Source: Bact-08 sp964533215 (GTDB taxonomy: Bacteria; Bacteroidota; Bacteroidia; Bacteroidales; UBA932). Taken from it: 64,000 nt of DNA. Under the pieces are notes generated by a model. That model did not search any database, was not told where the DNA came from, and was given only the letters and a program-made list of their open reading frames with translations. Shown one piece after another: positions 24,440 to 33,612 of the stretch. The translations under genes and the position numbers were made by a program. Every line of letters starts with the position of its first letter. The stretch's first letter is position 1. The stretch lies in assembly GCA_964533215.1 (NCBI GenBank), contig CAZHLJ010000003.1, positions 186,001 through 250,000 on the forward strand, read 5' to 3'.

Positions 24440-25936
24440 ATGAACGAAAAACTATTTGTATTTGATACTACTCTCCGGGATGGAGAGCAGGTGCCAGGTT
24501 GTCAGCTTAACACTATTGAAAAGATAGAACTAGCCAGGACCCTGGAGTCTTTAAACGTAGATATCATAGAGTGTGGCTTCCCAATATCTAGTCCCGGAGA
24601 TTTCAATTCAATTGTAGAGATATCCAAGGTAATTGAAAAGGCAACAATCTGTGCCTTGACAAGGGCTGTCGAAAAGGATATAGATGTAGCAGCTGATGCG
24701 CTGCATTTTGCTAAAAACAAAAGAATTCATACAGGGATAGGTACTTCAGATGCTCACATTCTCTATAAATTCAAATCCAATAAGGAGGATATCCTTCAGA
24801 GAGCAATCTATTGCGTGAAATATGCAAAAAAATATGTGGAAGATGTTGAATTTTATGCAGAAGATGCCGGAAGGACTGATAATGAATATCTTGCAAAGGT
24901 AGTAGAGGCTGTAATCAAGGCAGGAGCAACGGTTGTGAATATTCCTGATACAACAGGTTATTGTACACCATACGAATATGGAGCAAAGATTAAATATCTG
25001 GTAGACAATGTTCCCAATATTCATAAAGCAATAATTTCCACTCATTGCCATAATGACCTGGGAATGGCGACTGCAAACACAATTGCTGGCGTGATGAATG
25101 GTGCCCGTCAGGTTGAGGTTACTGTAAACGGGATTGGAGAGAGAGCTGGAAATACTGCGTTGGAAGAGGTTGTAATGGCTATTAAGTGTAGGAAGGATAT
25201 CCCGGTTTACACAGATGTGGATGCAAAGAAGATTATAAAGACCTCCAGACAAGTATCCACCTTGATGCGAATGCCGGTTCAGCCAAATAAAGCGATTGTA
25301 GGCAGGAATGCTTTCGCCCACTCCTCTGGAATACATCAGGATGGCGTTCTGAAAAATAGGGAGAGCTACGAAATAATAGACCCTTCTGATGTTGGAGTTA
25401 ATGAATCAGTAATTGCTCTAACTGCAAGGAGTGGAAGGGCTGCCCTGAAACACCATTATACAAGGCTTAATATTGAACTCACACCGGAGGAGCTTGACGA
25501 TGCTTACGATAAATTCTTGAAACTAGCCGATGTAAAAAAGGATATTCATGATGATGATCTTCTTGTTATAGTAGGAGTTACACGCAATACTCAGGCTCAT
25601 AGGATACGTCTTAAATATCTGCAGGTAGTGTGTGGAAAATCAGCTATACCAATGGCTACAGTCAAATTGGATATTGATGGAGAAGTTTGTACTGCAACAA
25701 GTTCCGGGAATGGGCCTATTGATGCAGCTTTTTCTGCAGTCAGAATTCTAATCCATAGAAAAATTGTGTTGGAGGAATTTTTGGTCCAGGCTATAACCAA
25801 GGGAACAGACGATGTAGGTAAGGTTCACATTCAAATAGAGAACAAAGGGAACATTTATTATGGATTCTCTGCAAATACAGATATCGTAACTGCCTCTGTG
25901 GAGGCGCTGATTGACGCAGTTTCTAAAATAATATAG
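24440..25936 (+). CDS. leuA: 2-isopropylmalate synthase
   Basis: First committed enzyme of leucine synthesis: condenses acetyl-CoA with 2-oxoisovalerate. I chose the ATG at 24440 (MNEKLFVFDTTLRDGEQVPG, 498 aa); a longer frame from a TTG at 24410 would start inside the terminator T run. The catalytic barrel (about 1-275) has R13-D14 and E16-Q17 of the RDGEQ motif and HCHNDLG metal ligands. The C-terminal regulatory domain (about 385-498) for Leu feedback is present, so this is LeuA rather than a homocitrate synthase-like enzyme. It heads leuA-leuC-leuD-leuB-ilvE, controlled by the upstream leader. Confidence 0.95.
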   Translation: MNEKLFVFDTTLRDGEQVPGCQLNTIEKIELARTLESLNVDIIECGFPISSPGDFNSIVEISKVIEKATICALTRAVEKDIDVAADALHFAKNKRIHTGIGTSDAHILYKFKSNKEDILQRAIYCVKYAKKYVEDVEFYAEDAGRTDNEYLAKVVEAVIKAGATVVNIPDTTGYCTPYEYGAKIKYLVDNVPNIHKAIISTHCHNDLGMATANTIAGVMNGARQVEVTVNGIGERAGNTALEEVVMAIKCRKDIPVYTDVDAKKIIKTSRQVSTLMRMPVQPNKAIVGRNAFAHSSGIHQDGVLKNRESYEIIDPSDVGVNESVIALTARSGRAALKHHYTRLNIELTPEELDDAYDKFLKLADVKKDIHDDDLLVIVGVTRNTQAHRIRLKYLQVVCGKSAIPMATVKLDIDGEVCTATSSGNGPIDAAFSAVRILIHRKIVLEEFLVQAITKGTDDVGKVHIQIENKGNIYYGFSANTDIVTASVEALIDAVSKII

Positions 25937-25945
25937 TAGAGTAAA

Positions 25946-27310
25946 ATGAAAAAAACAATTTTTGACAAGATATGGGAGTCTCACATAGTCAAGGAGATTC
26001 CGGATGGTCCATCCATACTTTACATAGACAGGCATTACATTCATGAGGTGACAAGCCCCCAGGCTTTTTCAGGTCTTCAGAAAAGAGGTGTAGGGGTGTC
26101 GCGTCCAAATCAGACCTTTGCAACTTGTGACCATAATGTCCCGACAATTAACCAACACTTGCCAATTGCTGACGAATCGTCCAGAATTCCAGTAGAGAGG
26201 TTAGCTGAGAACACAAAAAAGTATGGAATAACCTATTTCCCGTTAGGAGACCCTTCAAATGGCGTTGTACATATAATCGGACCTGAGCTGGGGCTTACTC
26301 AGGTCGGAATGACAATAGTATGTGGGGACAGCCATACATCCACTCATGGAGCATTTGGAAATATAGCTTTTGGAATAGGAACAAGTGAGGTTGAAATGGT
26401 CTTGGCTACACAATCACTTCTGCAGACAAAACCTAAACAGATGCTTATTGAGGTGACAGGAGAACTTAAAGAAAATGTTTGTGCCAAGGATCTGATACTC
26501 TACATTATTTCAAAGCTCGGGACATCTGGCGGTACAGGATATTTTCTTGAATTTGCCGGTCCGGCGATTACACTATTGACAATGGAAGAGAGGATGACTA
26601 TCTGCAATATGAGTATTGAGATGGGAGCAAGAGGAGGGTTGATAGCTCCTGATGAGACGACCTTCGGCTATCTAAAAGGAAGGAGATATACCCCCAAAGG
26701 AGATGAGTGGGATAAAAGCATTGAATACTGGCGTAGCCTTAAAAGTGATGTAGGTGCAAAATATGATGCACGTTTCTCATTCAATGCGAGTGAAATTGAG
26801 CCTATGGTCACCTATGGTACCAACCCTGGAATGGGTATGGCAATAACAGATACGATACCGGAATCTGGAAATACACTTGAATATATGGGCTTCAATGCAG
26901 GAGAAAAAATGGTTGGCAAAAAGGTTGACTATGTGTTTCTGGGAAGTTGTACTAATGGCAGGATTGAGGATTTCAGAGCCTTTGCGGACTTTGTCAAGGG
27001 GCGCAGGAAGGCTGATGGAGTAGAGGTATGGCTTGTTCCCGGATCAAAAGGTGTGGAGAAGGCCATTGAAGAAGAGGGTTTGGGCGATATACTAAGAAGT
27101 GCCGGTTTTGCAATAAGAGAGCCAGGCTGTTCTGCATGCCTGGGTATGAATGACGATAAAATTCCATTTGGAAAGTATTGCATATCCACATCAAACAGAA
27201 ATTTTGAAGGCAGACAGGGGCAGGGAGCAAGAACCATTTTGGCTGGGCCATTGGTTGCTGCTGCCGCTGCAATTTATGGAGTTATAACTGACCCAAGGAC
27301 AATAAAATAG
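25946..27310 (+). CDS. leuC: 3-isopropylmalate dehydratase, large subunit
   Basis: Isomerises 2- to 3-isopropylmalate together with LeuD. The aconitase-fold signature GDSHTSTHGAFGN is present, and the three cysteines of the [4Fe-4S] cluster are C335 (GSCTNGR), C395 and C398 (GCSACLG). At 454 aa it is a normal length for the bacterial-type LeuC. It starts 9 bp after leuA and is followed by leuD 6 bp downstream. Confidence 0.95.
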   Translation: MKKTIFDKIWESHIVKEIPDGPSILYIDRHYIHEVTSPQAFSGLQKRGVGVSRPNQTFATCDHNVPTINQHLPIADESSRIPVERLAENTKKYGITYFPLGDPSNGVVHIIGPELGLTQVGMTIVCGDSHTSTHGAFGNIAFGIGTSEVEMVLATQSLLQTKPKQMLIEVTGELKENVCAKDLILYIISKLGTSGGTGYFLEFAGPAITLLTMEERMTICNMSIEMGARGGLIAPDETTFGYLKGRRYTPKGDEWDKSIEYWRSLKSDVGAKYDARFSFNASEIEPMVTYGTNPGMGMAITDTIPESGNTLEYMGFNAGEKMVGKKVDYVFLGSCTNGRIEDFRAFADFVKGRRKADGVEVWLVPGSKGVEKAIEEEGLGDILRSAGFAIREPGCSACLGMNDDKIPFGKYCISTSNRNFEGRQGQGARTILAGPLVAAAAAIYGVITDPRTIK

Positions 27311-27316
27311 AAAATC

Positions 27317-27856
27317 ATGAGCTTTAATAAAATAACAATTCTCAAGTCCAAACCTATTGTAATGCAGGTGGAAAATATAGATACAGATCAGATTATACCT
27401 GCAAGATTTTTAAAAACGACTTCACGCGAGGGTTTTGGAAAATACCTCTTTTACGACTGGAGATCTAATTTTAAAGGAGAGGGTACAATCCTGGTGGCAG
27501 GAAGGAACTTCGGCTGCGGGTCCAGCAGAGAACACGCAGCATGGGCAATATACGATTTTGGTATAAGAGCTGTTGTATCAAGTTTTTTTGCAGACATATT
27601 CAAGAGCAATGCGCTAAATAACGGGCTTTTACCAGTTCAGGTGAGCCAGAAATTTTTGGATAATATCTTTTCTGATCCAGATACAAATTTGGAGATAGAT
27701 CTGGGAGAGAAAACGATAACTAATCTAAAATCCGGAGAAAAGGAATTTTTTGAAATAAGCTCTTATAAACAAAATTGTCTTATGAAAGGCTATGATGATA
27801 TAGATTATCTTTTGGCCAACATAGAGGAAATTGAGAATTTTAAAACAAGAAAATAG
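27317..27856 (+). CDS. leuD: 3-isopropylmalate dehydratase, small subunit
   Basis: Swivel-domain partner of LeuC (179 aa). Characteristic segments are VENIDTDQIIPARFLK near residue 20, and GRNFGCGSSREHAAWA at about 61-76, the substrate-recognition loop. It sits between leuC and leuB with 6-bp and 2-bp gaps, so the operon is tightly coupled. Confidence 0.95.
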   Translation: MSFNKITILKSKPIVMQVENIDTDQIIPARFLKTTSREGFGKYLFYDWRSNFKGEGTILVAGRNFGCGSSREHAAWAIYDFGIRAVVSSFFADIFKSNALNNGLLPVQVSQKFLDNIFSDPDTNLEIDLGEKTITNLKSGEKEFFEISSYKQNCLMKGYDDIDYLLANIEEIENFKTRK

Positions 27857-27858
27857 AT

Positions 27859-28932
27859 ATGGAAAAGAATATAGCAGTACTGCCGGGAGACGGAATCGGC
27901 CCTGAAATTGTGGAAGAGGCAATTAATGTATTAAAAGCGGTTGAAAAAAGGTTCGGTCATAAATTTAACTTTAAATATGGCGAGATAGGTGCTTCTGCTA
28001 TCGATAGTTGTGGAGAACCTTATCCGTTGGAAACCCATAAGATCTGCCAGGACTCAGATGCAATTTTATTTGGTGCCATAGGCGACCCAAAGTATGATAA
28101 CAATCCTGCAGCCAAAGTACGCCCGGAACAGGGACTACTGAAGATGCGAAGAGAACTGGGGCTCTATGCAAACATAAGACCAGTGGAGCTTTTTTCTGAA
28201 TTGTCTCATCGTTCTCCTCTCAAGGAAGAGATTATAAAGGGGGTGGATATGATTGTTGTCAGGGAACTTACCGGAGGAATATACTTTGGCGAACCAAGGG
28301 GCAGAAGCGAAGATGGTAAGAAGGCTTTTGACTCATGTGTCTATTCTGTTGACGAGGTGGAGAGGATCTCTCGTCTGGCATTCAAGATGGCAAAGGAGAG
28401 GAGAGGCATTGTCACACTTGTAGACAAAGCAAACGTTCTGGCAACATCAAGACTATGGCGTGAGGTCGTTACGGCAATTCATGCCGGTGAATTTCCTGAA
28501 GTAACACTTAATTTTCTATTTGTGGATAATGCTGCAATGCAGCTTGTCACTAACCCCTCAAAGTTCGACGTGCTTCTGACCGAAAATATGTTCGGCGATA
28601 TTCTGAGCGATCAGGCAAGCGTTCTTACAGGTTCTATCGGCTTGTTGCCTTCGGCTTCATTTGGAGATAACTCTCCACTATTTGAGCCGATACACGGGTC
28701 ATATCCTCAGGCAGCGGGCAAGAATATCGCAAATCCGATAGCCACAATCCTTTCAGCTGCAATGATGTTAAGCGATGCATTTGGAGCAAAGAGTGAGGCT
28801 AAAAAGGTCCGAAAGGCATGCCAGATGGCCATCGCCTCCAAGGTGCTGACAGAAGATCTGGCAGAAAACGGCAAATCATATTCAACCAAAGAGGTTGGAG
28901 AATGGATAGTAAAATATATTCTGAATAATTAA
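27859..28932 (+). CDS. leuB: 3-isopropylmalate dehydrogenase
   Basis: NAD-dependent oxidative decarboxylation of 3-isopropylmalate to 2-oxoisocaproate. The 357-aa protein has the LPGDGIGPEIV start, the substrate-binding arginines in LLKMRRELGLYANIRP, the YFGEPRGR loop that separates LeuB from isocitrate dehydrogenase, and the metal-binding segment MFGDILSDQASVLTGSIGLLPSAS. It is the fourth gene of the leu operon. Confidence 0.95.
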   Translation: MEKNIAVLPGDGIGPEIVEEAINVLKAVEKRFGHKFNFKYGEIGASAIDSCGEPYPLETHKICQDSDAILFGAIGDPKYDNNPAAKVRPEQGLLKMRRELGLYANIRPVELFSELSHRSPLKEEIIKGVDMIVVRELTGGIYFGEPRGRSEDGKKAFDSCVYSVDEVERISRLAFKMAKERRGIVTLVDKANVLATSRLWREVVTAIHAGEFPEVTLNFLFVDNAAMQLVTNPSKFDVLLTENMFGDILSDQASVLTGSIGLLPSASFGDNSPLFEPIHGSYPQAAGKNIANPIATILSAAMMLSDAFGAKSEAKKVRKACQMAIASKVLTEDLAENGKSYSTKEVGEWIVKYILNN

Positions 28933-28945
28933 AAATTCCTTAACC

Positions 28946-29971
28946 ATGAATAATAAACCGGACTGGTCGAATCTTGGATTCGATTATATAAAGACAAATA
29001 CAATGATAACCTGTTCCTTTACAAACGGGAAATGGGGTAAGCTCAAAAGCAGCGTTGATGATAACATCACCATTAATGCTATGTCTGCATCCCTTCATTA
29101 TGGGCTTCAGGTTTTTGAGGGATTAAAGGCATATATGGGAGCTGATGGTGCTGTCCGTCTATTCAGACCTGATGAGAATGCCAAAAGGTTGCAGAGATCT
29201 GCAGCCTATCTGGGGATGACTGCACCTCAAACCGATCTTTTTATTGATGCTGTCGAAATGGCCGTAAGAGAGAATGCTGAGTATGTTCCGCCATTTGAAT
29301 CCGGCGCAACCCTGTATATAAGGCCACTGTTACTGGGAGTTGGTCCTCAGATTGGGATTTATCCTTCAAAAGAGTTCTTGTTTTTGGTGGCGGTCTCACC
29401 AGTTGGTGGTTATAATGGAGGCAGCGGCGCTATAAAAGTATTGATAGACAGGGAACATGACAGAGCGGCTCCACTTGGTACAGGCATTTATAAAGTAGGG
29501 GGGAATTATGCGGGTTCTATAATTTCAGGAAAAAAGGCTCATGATGGAGGTTATGCATCAGTGCTTTATCTTGACCCTAAAGAAAAGAGATGGATAGATG
29601 AATGCGGAACGTCAAACTTCTTTGCAATAAAAGACAATAAATATATAACACCAAAATCTTCGAGTATCTTGCCATCGATTACAAACAAGTCTATCATGGA
29701 AATAGCTGCCAGTATTGGACTTGAGGTTGAGCAAAGAGCCGTGAATGTTACTGAACTTGGCGACTTTGATGAGGTAGGAAGTTGCGGAACGGCAGTTGTA
29801 ATATCCCCAATATATCAAATTGATGATCCTGTCGCTAAACTCTCTTTCAAATACCCTGACGCGGGAGGAGAAGGGACAAAAGTGAAAATGCTGTATGAAA
29901 CTCTTCGCAACATTCAATTTGGACTCATTCCTGACACTTTCGGCTGGACGAGAATAGTATCACCCGATTAA
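28946..29971 (+). CDS. ilvE: Branched-chain amino acid aminotransferase
   Basis: A fold-type IV PLP enzyme (341 aa) of the eukaryote-like BCAT group. The PLP lysine is K183 in GIYKVGGNYAGS, and the phosphate-binding ECGTSNFFAI region follows. It catalyses the last step of Leu (and Ile/Val) synthesis or the first step of their breakdown. Its position 13 bp after leuB and under the Leu/Ile-containing leader indicates a biosynthetic role here. It ends 3 bp before the convergent pit gene. Confidence 0.93.
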   Translation: MNNKPDWSNLGFDYIKTNTMITCSFTNGKWGKLKSSVDDNITINAMSASLHYGLQVFEGLKAYMGADGAVRLFRPDENAKRLQRSAAYLGMTAPQTDLFIDAVEMAVRENAEYVPPFESGATLYIRPLLLGVGPQIGIYPSKEFLFLVAVSPVGGYNGGSGAIKVLIDREHDRAAPLGTGIYKVGGNYAGSIISGKKAHDGGYASVLYLDPKEKRWIDECGTSNFFAIKDNKYITPKSSSILPSITNKSIMEIAASIGLEVEQRAVNVTELGDFDEVGSCGTAVVISPIYQIDDPVAKLSFKYPDAGGEGTKVKMLYETLRNIQFGLIPDTFGWTRIVSPD

Positions 29972-29974
29972 CGT

Positions 29975-31006
29975 CTATATTAGGTTCAGCAAATTGTCAA
30001 ATATCAGATAGATCAAACCTGAAATAGTCAGGGTTGCAGGAATAGTGAAAATCCATGCTCCAACTATATTCTTGGCTGTAGCCCATCTTACAGATGCCAC
30101 TCCTTTAGTCATTCCTACTCCAATGATTGCACCTGTTATTGTATGAGTGGTACTTACCGGAATACCCAAAAATGCTGTTCCGATAAGAGTTATGGCACCT
30201 GCTGTCTCAGCACAGAAACCCTGTACAGGTTTAAGTTTTGCAAGTCCGTCGCCTAATGTCTTGATAACTTTCCATCCTCCACTCATAGTGCCTATACCAA
30301 TTACTGTATAACAGGTTATTGTAATCCAAAGTGGAATGTGAAATCCTATGCCGGCAGTATATAGGTATTTGGATATAAATTCGTTTGTTCCTGCTACACT
30401 AAAGAGAAGGATGGAAATTATGCCCATTGTTTTCTGCGCATCGTTTCCACCATGACCCAGACTGAATACAGCAGAGGAGAAAAGTTGTAGAAAGTGAAAT
30501 GTTTTCTCCACCTTAAGTGGTTGTTTATTCTTAAAAATCCTTAACGTAATAGCCATAATGAAAAAGCTTACTATGGATCCGATAAGAGGGGCAAGGACTA
30601 TGAAAGATGCAATTTTCAGGATTCCTGTCAGAAATAGGGAACTGCTTCCGTAAGTGAACCAAACAGGCCCAATAAGACCTCCGATCAAGGCATGAGATAC
30701 ACTGATCGGCATCCCCAGACGCGCGCAGGTCCATACCCATATTACAGAACCAATAAGAGCAGATAATATAACATATGGATTAACTACTTGTGGATCAACA
30801 ATACCCTTTCCAATTGTATTTGCAACAGTTACTCCAAAAATAAAGAATGCAGCGAAGTTCCAGAATCCAGCCCAAACAACTGCAGCAGTGGGAGAAAGAA
30901 CCCTTGTTGATACAATTGTGGCAATAGAATTTGCTGCATCATTCATACCGTTAAGGAAATCAAACAGAAGTGCCAGTACTATGGCGATTATAACAATTGT
31001 CAACAT
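29975..31006 (-). CDS. pit: Pit-family inorganic phosphate transporter, copy 1
   Basis: A low-affinity metal-phosphate/H+ symporter in the inner membrane, 343 aa and about ten hydrophobic segments. Both PiT signature repeats are present: FLNGMNDAANSIAT near the N-terminus and SLGHGGNDAQKTMG in the middle. The partner DUF47 gene lies 11 bp upstream. It is a near-duplicate of the Pit protein at 31781-32809. Direction of transport (uptake or export) cannot be told from sequence. Confidence 0.92.
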   Translation of the reverse strand: MLTIVIIAIVLALLFDFLNGMNDAANSIATIVSTRVLSPTAAVVWAGFWNFAAFFIFGVTVANTIGKGIVDPQVVNPYVILSALIGSVIWVWTCARLGMPISVSHALIGGLIGPVWFTYGSSSLFLTGILKIASFIVLAPLIGSIVSFFIMAITLRIFKNKQPLKVEKTFHFLQLFSSAVFSLGHGGNDAQKTMGIISILLFSVAGTNEFISKYLYTAGIGFHIPLWITITCYTVIGIGTMSGGWKVIKTLGDGLAKLKPVQGFCAETAGAITLIGTAFLGIPVSTTHTITGAIIGVGMTKGVASVRWATAKNIVGAWIFTIPATLTISGLIYLIFDNLLNLI

Positions 31007-31017
31007 ATTGCTCTATA

Positions 31018-31668
31018 TTAAGCTAATTTGACAATTATGGAGCGAACGCTGTCACTTACATCTTTCGCCCTATCAGTAGTATCCTCCAAGCTCTGAACAA
31101 TATTTTTATGCTTTACTAACTCTATAGCATCTTTTTCATTTTCAAATAGAAAACTGTTGAAATTTTCGTAAAGGTCATCAACTGCATGCTCAATATCCTT
31201 TATCTTTCTACACTCATCAAGAATCAAATCACTTCTCTTGGCAATGAATTCCAGTTGTAACATAATCCCTTTAAGAATCTTTGCATCTTCTACAATATCA
31301 TCAACTATTGTGATCATATCCTTATATGTGGTCTTAGGTTTGTACATAACCTTTTTCCTTGCTGCATCGTGGATAAAGTCTAGGAATGTATCAATTCTGG
31401 ATGCCAGTATATGTATGTCTTCCCGGTCAAATGGAGTTACAAAAGTTTTGCTGAGTTCTTCATAGATTTTGGCAGTTATGTGATCTCCCTTTTTCTCCAA
31501 CTCATTAATTTTTTTGTAGTACTCTTTCTGGTTTTCATAATTACTCTCCAGAAATAGTGTCCTTAAATCGTCAGCTGCTTCATTGATGTTCTCTAATTGA
31601 GCTATGAAAAGGGGGTAAAATTTCTTCTCCTTGACGATAAATAACTGGAAAAATCTGTTTGCTTTCAT
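31018..31668 (-). CDS. DUF47/PhoU-like partner of Pit, copy 1
   Basis: A 216-aa helical TIGR00153/DUF47 protein. The start at 31668 (MKANRFFQLFIVKEKK) aligns exactly with copy 2; a longer frame to 31770 runs through the upstream terminator and is rejected. DUF47 proteins next to Pit are thought to modulate its activity. A TACTTTTG -7 box (plus 31691-31698) gives this pair its own promoter. Confidence 0.88.
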   Translation of the reverse strand: MKANRFFQLFIVKEKKFYPLFIAQLENINEAADDLRTLFLESNYENQKEYYKKINELEKKGDHITAKIYEELSKTFVTPFDREDIHILASRIDTFLDFIHDAARKKVMYKPKTTYKDMITIVDDIVEDAKILKGIMLQLEFIAKRSDLILDECRKIKDIEHAVDDLYENFNSFLFENEKDAIELVKHKNIVQSLEDTTDRAKDVSDSVRSIIVKLA

Positions 31669-31690
31669 TGTTTTTATCTTGAATTTTATA

Positions 31691-31698
31691 CAAAAGTA
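31691..31698 (-). promoter_or_regulatory. -7 box for DUF47/Pit copy 1
   Basis: The minus strand reads TACTTTTG (matches TAnnTTTG), 23 bp upstream of the start codon. The identical box occurs at nearly the same distance upstream of copy 2 (33491-33498). Confidence 0.5.
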
Positions 31699-31716
31699 AT
31701 CTAAGCTGTCAGTTAT

Positions 31717-31758
31717 TGAAAAAAAATATGTCCAAATTTTATTGTTTGGACATATTTT
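31717..31758 (-). terminator. Terminator between the two Pit/DUF47 pairs
   Basis: A 14-bp perfect stem (31723-31736 with 31745-31758; core ATGTCCAAA) and an 8-nt loop, followed on the minus strand by a run of T. It ends transcription of pit copy 2 before the copy-1 promoter, so the two pairs are separate transcription units. Confidence 0.88.
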
Positions 31759-31780
31759 ATTTGATATCAATTATATAGGC

Positions 31781-32809
31781 TTATGCCAGGTCTAGAGCGA
31801 AATCCAGTATAAGATACATCAAGCCTGAAATAAGCAAAGTAGCTGGGATTGTGAAAATCCACGCACCAACGATGTTTTTGGCGGTAGCCCATTTTACAGA
31901 AGAAATACCTTTTGTCATTCCAACACCAATAATGGCACCTGTTATAGTATGTGTAGTACTCACTGGTATTCCAGCAAAGCCTGTGCCTATCAAGGTTATG
32001 GCACCGGCAGTCTCAGCACAGAAGCCCTGTACAGGTTTCAGTTTTGCAAGTCCGTCACCCAAAGTCTTGATCACCTTCCATCCACCGGTTATTGTACCCA
32101 ATGCTATTACAGAATAGCAGGTTATCGTTATCCATAGAGGGACGTGGAATCCGATTCCGGGAGTATATAGATAGTTTATGAAATCGCTTGATCCCGCTAC
32201 GCTGAAAAGCAGAATGGAGACTATACCCATTGTTTTCTGGGCATCGTTTCCTCCGTGGCCCAGGCTGAATATGGCAGATGAGAAAAGCTGCATGAAGTGA
32301 AAAGTCTTCTCTACTTTAAGGGGATGCCTATTCTTGAAAATTCTCATCGTAATAGCCATGATTATGAAACTTAATATAGTTCCTATCAATGGAGAAAGTA
32401 TAATAAATAGTCCGATTTTGAAAATTCCTGTTGCCACAAGGGCGCTGGTACCATGTGTAAACCAGACAGGCCCTATAAGACCACCTATCAATGCATGCGA
32501 AACGCTTATCGGCATTCCAAAATGGGTGCATGCGTAAACCCATATTACAGAACCAATAAGTGCAGACAATATAACGTATGGATTAACAACATTAGGGTCT
32601 ACAATTCCCTTTCCCATTGTGTTTGCTACATGTACTCCAAAGATAAAGAATGCCGCAAAGTTCCAGAATGCAGCCCAGCACACAGCCGCTGTTGGGGACA
32701 AAACCTTGGTTGATACGATTGTTGCAATTGAATTTGCAGCATCGTTCATACCATTAAGGAAGTCGAACAGGAGAGCCAATCCAATGGCGATTAATACTAT
32801 TGTTAACAT
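31781..32809 (-). CDS. pit: Pit-family inorganic phosphate transporter, copy 2
   Basis: 342 aa, colinear with copy 1 at 29975-31006 and largely identical to it; differences are scattered conservative changes (for example TRVLSPTAAVVWAG against TKVLSPTAAVCWAA). Both PiT signatures are intact, so the copy should be functional. It is preceded 11 bp upstream by its own DUF47 gene. The duplication may allow separate expression levels or slightly different metal-phosphate preferences. Confidence 0.92.
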   Translation of the reverse strand: MLTIVLIAIGLALLFDFLNGMNDAANSIATIVSTKVLSPTAAVCWAAFWNFAAFFIFGVHVANTMGKGIVDPNVVNPYVILSALIGSVIWVYACTHFGMPISVSHALIGGLIGPVWFTHGTSALVATGIFKIGLFIILSPLIGTILSFIIMAITMRIFKNRHPLKVEKTFHFMQLFSSAIFSLGHGGNDAQKTMGIVSILLFSVAGSSDFINYLYTPGIGFHVPLWITITCYSVIALGTITGGWKVIKTLGDGLAKLKPVQGFCAETAGAITLIGTGFAGIPVSTTHTITGAIIGVGMTKGISSVKWATAKNIVGAWIFTIPATLLISGLMYLILDFALDLA

Positions 32810-32820
32810 AGTTCCTGCAA

Positions 32821-33471
32821 TTAAGCTAGTTTGACAATAATTGAACGAACGCAGTCACTGACATCTTTTGCCCTGTCAGTAGTATCCTCAAGGCTTTGGA
32901 CGATGTTTTTGTGTTTTACAAGTTCAATAGCATCTTTTTCATTTTCAAAAAGGAAGCTGTTGAAGTTTTCGTACAGGTCATCTACATTATGCTCAATGTC
33001 TTTGATACGCCTGCACTTTTTTAGAACCTCATCACTTTTTTTAGTAAGGAACTCCATCTGCATCATAATCTCTCTAAGTATCCTTGCGTCTTCCACTATG
33101 TCATCAACAATTGTGATAATATCCTTGTAAGTGGTCTTAGGCTTGTACATAACCTTTTTCCTTGCGGCATCATGGATGAAATCCAGAAAAGTATCTATTC
33201 TTGATGCGAGAATGTGAATGTCTTCCCTGTCAAAAGGGGTCACAAAGGTTTTGTTAAGCTCTTCATATATATGAGCTGTAATGTGGTCTCCTTTCTTTTC
33301 CAATTCATTGATTTTTTTGTAGTACTCTTTCTGGGCTTCGTAGTTGCTCTCAAGAAAAAGGGTTCTCAAATCTTCGGCTGCTTCGTTAATATTCTCTAAC
33401 TGAGAAATGAAAAGGGGATAGAATTTCTTCTCCTTAACAATAAAAAACTGGAAAAATCTGTCGGCTTTCAT
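32821..33471 (-). CDS. DUF47/PhoU-like partner of Pit, copy 2
   Basis: 216 aa, almost the same sequence as the protein at 31018-31668, starting MKADRFFQFFIVKEKK. It is the first gene of the upstream Pit pair. Confidence 0.9.
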   Translation of the reverse strand: MKADRFFQFFIVKEKKFYPLFISQLENINEAAEDLRTLFLESNYEAQKEYYKKINELEKKGDHITAHIYEELNKTFVTPFDREDIHILASRIDTFLDFIHDAARKKVMYKPKTTYKDIITIVDDIVEDARILREIMMQMEFLTKKSDEVLKKCRRIKDIEHNVDDLYENFNSFLFENEKDAIELVKHKNIVQSLEDTTDRAKDVSDCVRSIIVKLA

Positions 33472-33490
33472 TTTATATTATATTTTGTCA

Positions 33491-33498
33491 CAAAAGTA
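33491..33498 (-). promoter_or_regulatory. -7 box for DUF47/Pit copy 2
   Basis: The minus strand reads TACTTTTG, matching TAnnTTTG, 20 bp upstream of the start codon and identical to the copy-1 box. Confidence 0.5.
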
Positions 33499-33552
33499 AT
33501 TGTTGCAAATAATTATTAAGAAAAAATGGAATTAACCGGCCTTAAAATTAAC

Positions 33553-33584
33553 AAAAGCGTAACATAATGTAATGCTACGCTTTT
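33553..33584 (-). terminator. Hairpin downstream of htpG
   Basis: A 9-bp stem (AAAAGCGTA / TACGCTTTT) with a 14-nt loop, 29 bp after the htpG stop codon. Only four T follow on the minus strand, so termination may be weak. Confidence 0.5.
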
Positions 33585-33612
33585 GGGTGTAAAATTATAT
33601 TTCAGAAAGAGG

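Noticed and set aside
31669..31770. Longer N-terminus for DUF47 copy 1
   Set aside because: It would be translated from within the terminator and upstream of the -7 box; copy 2 starts at the MKADRFF position.
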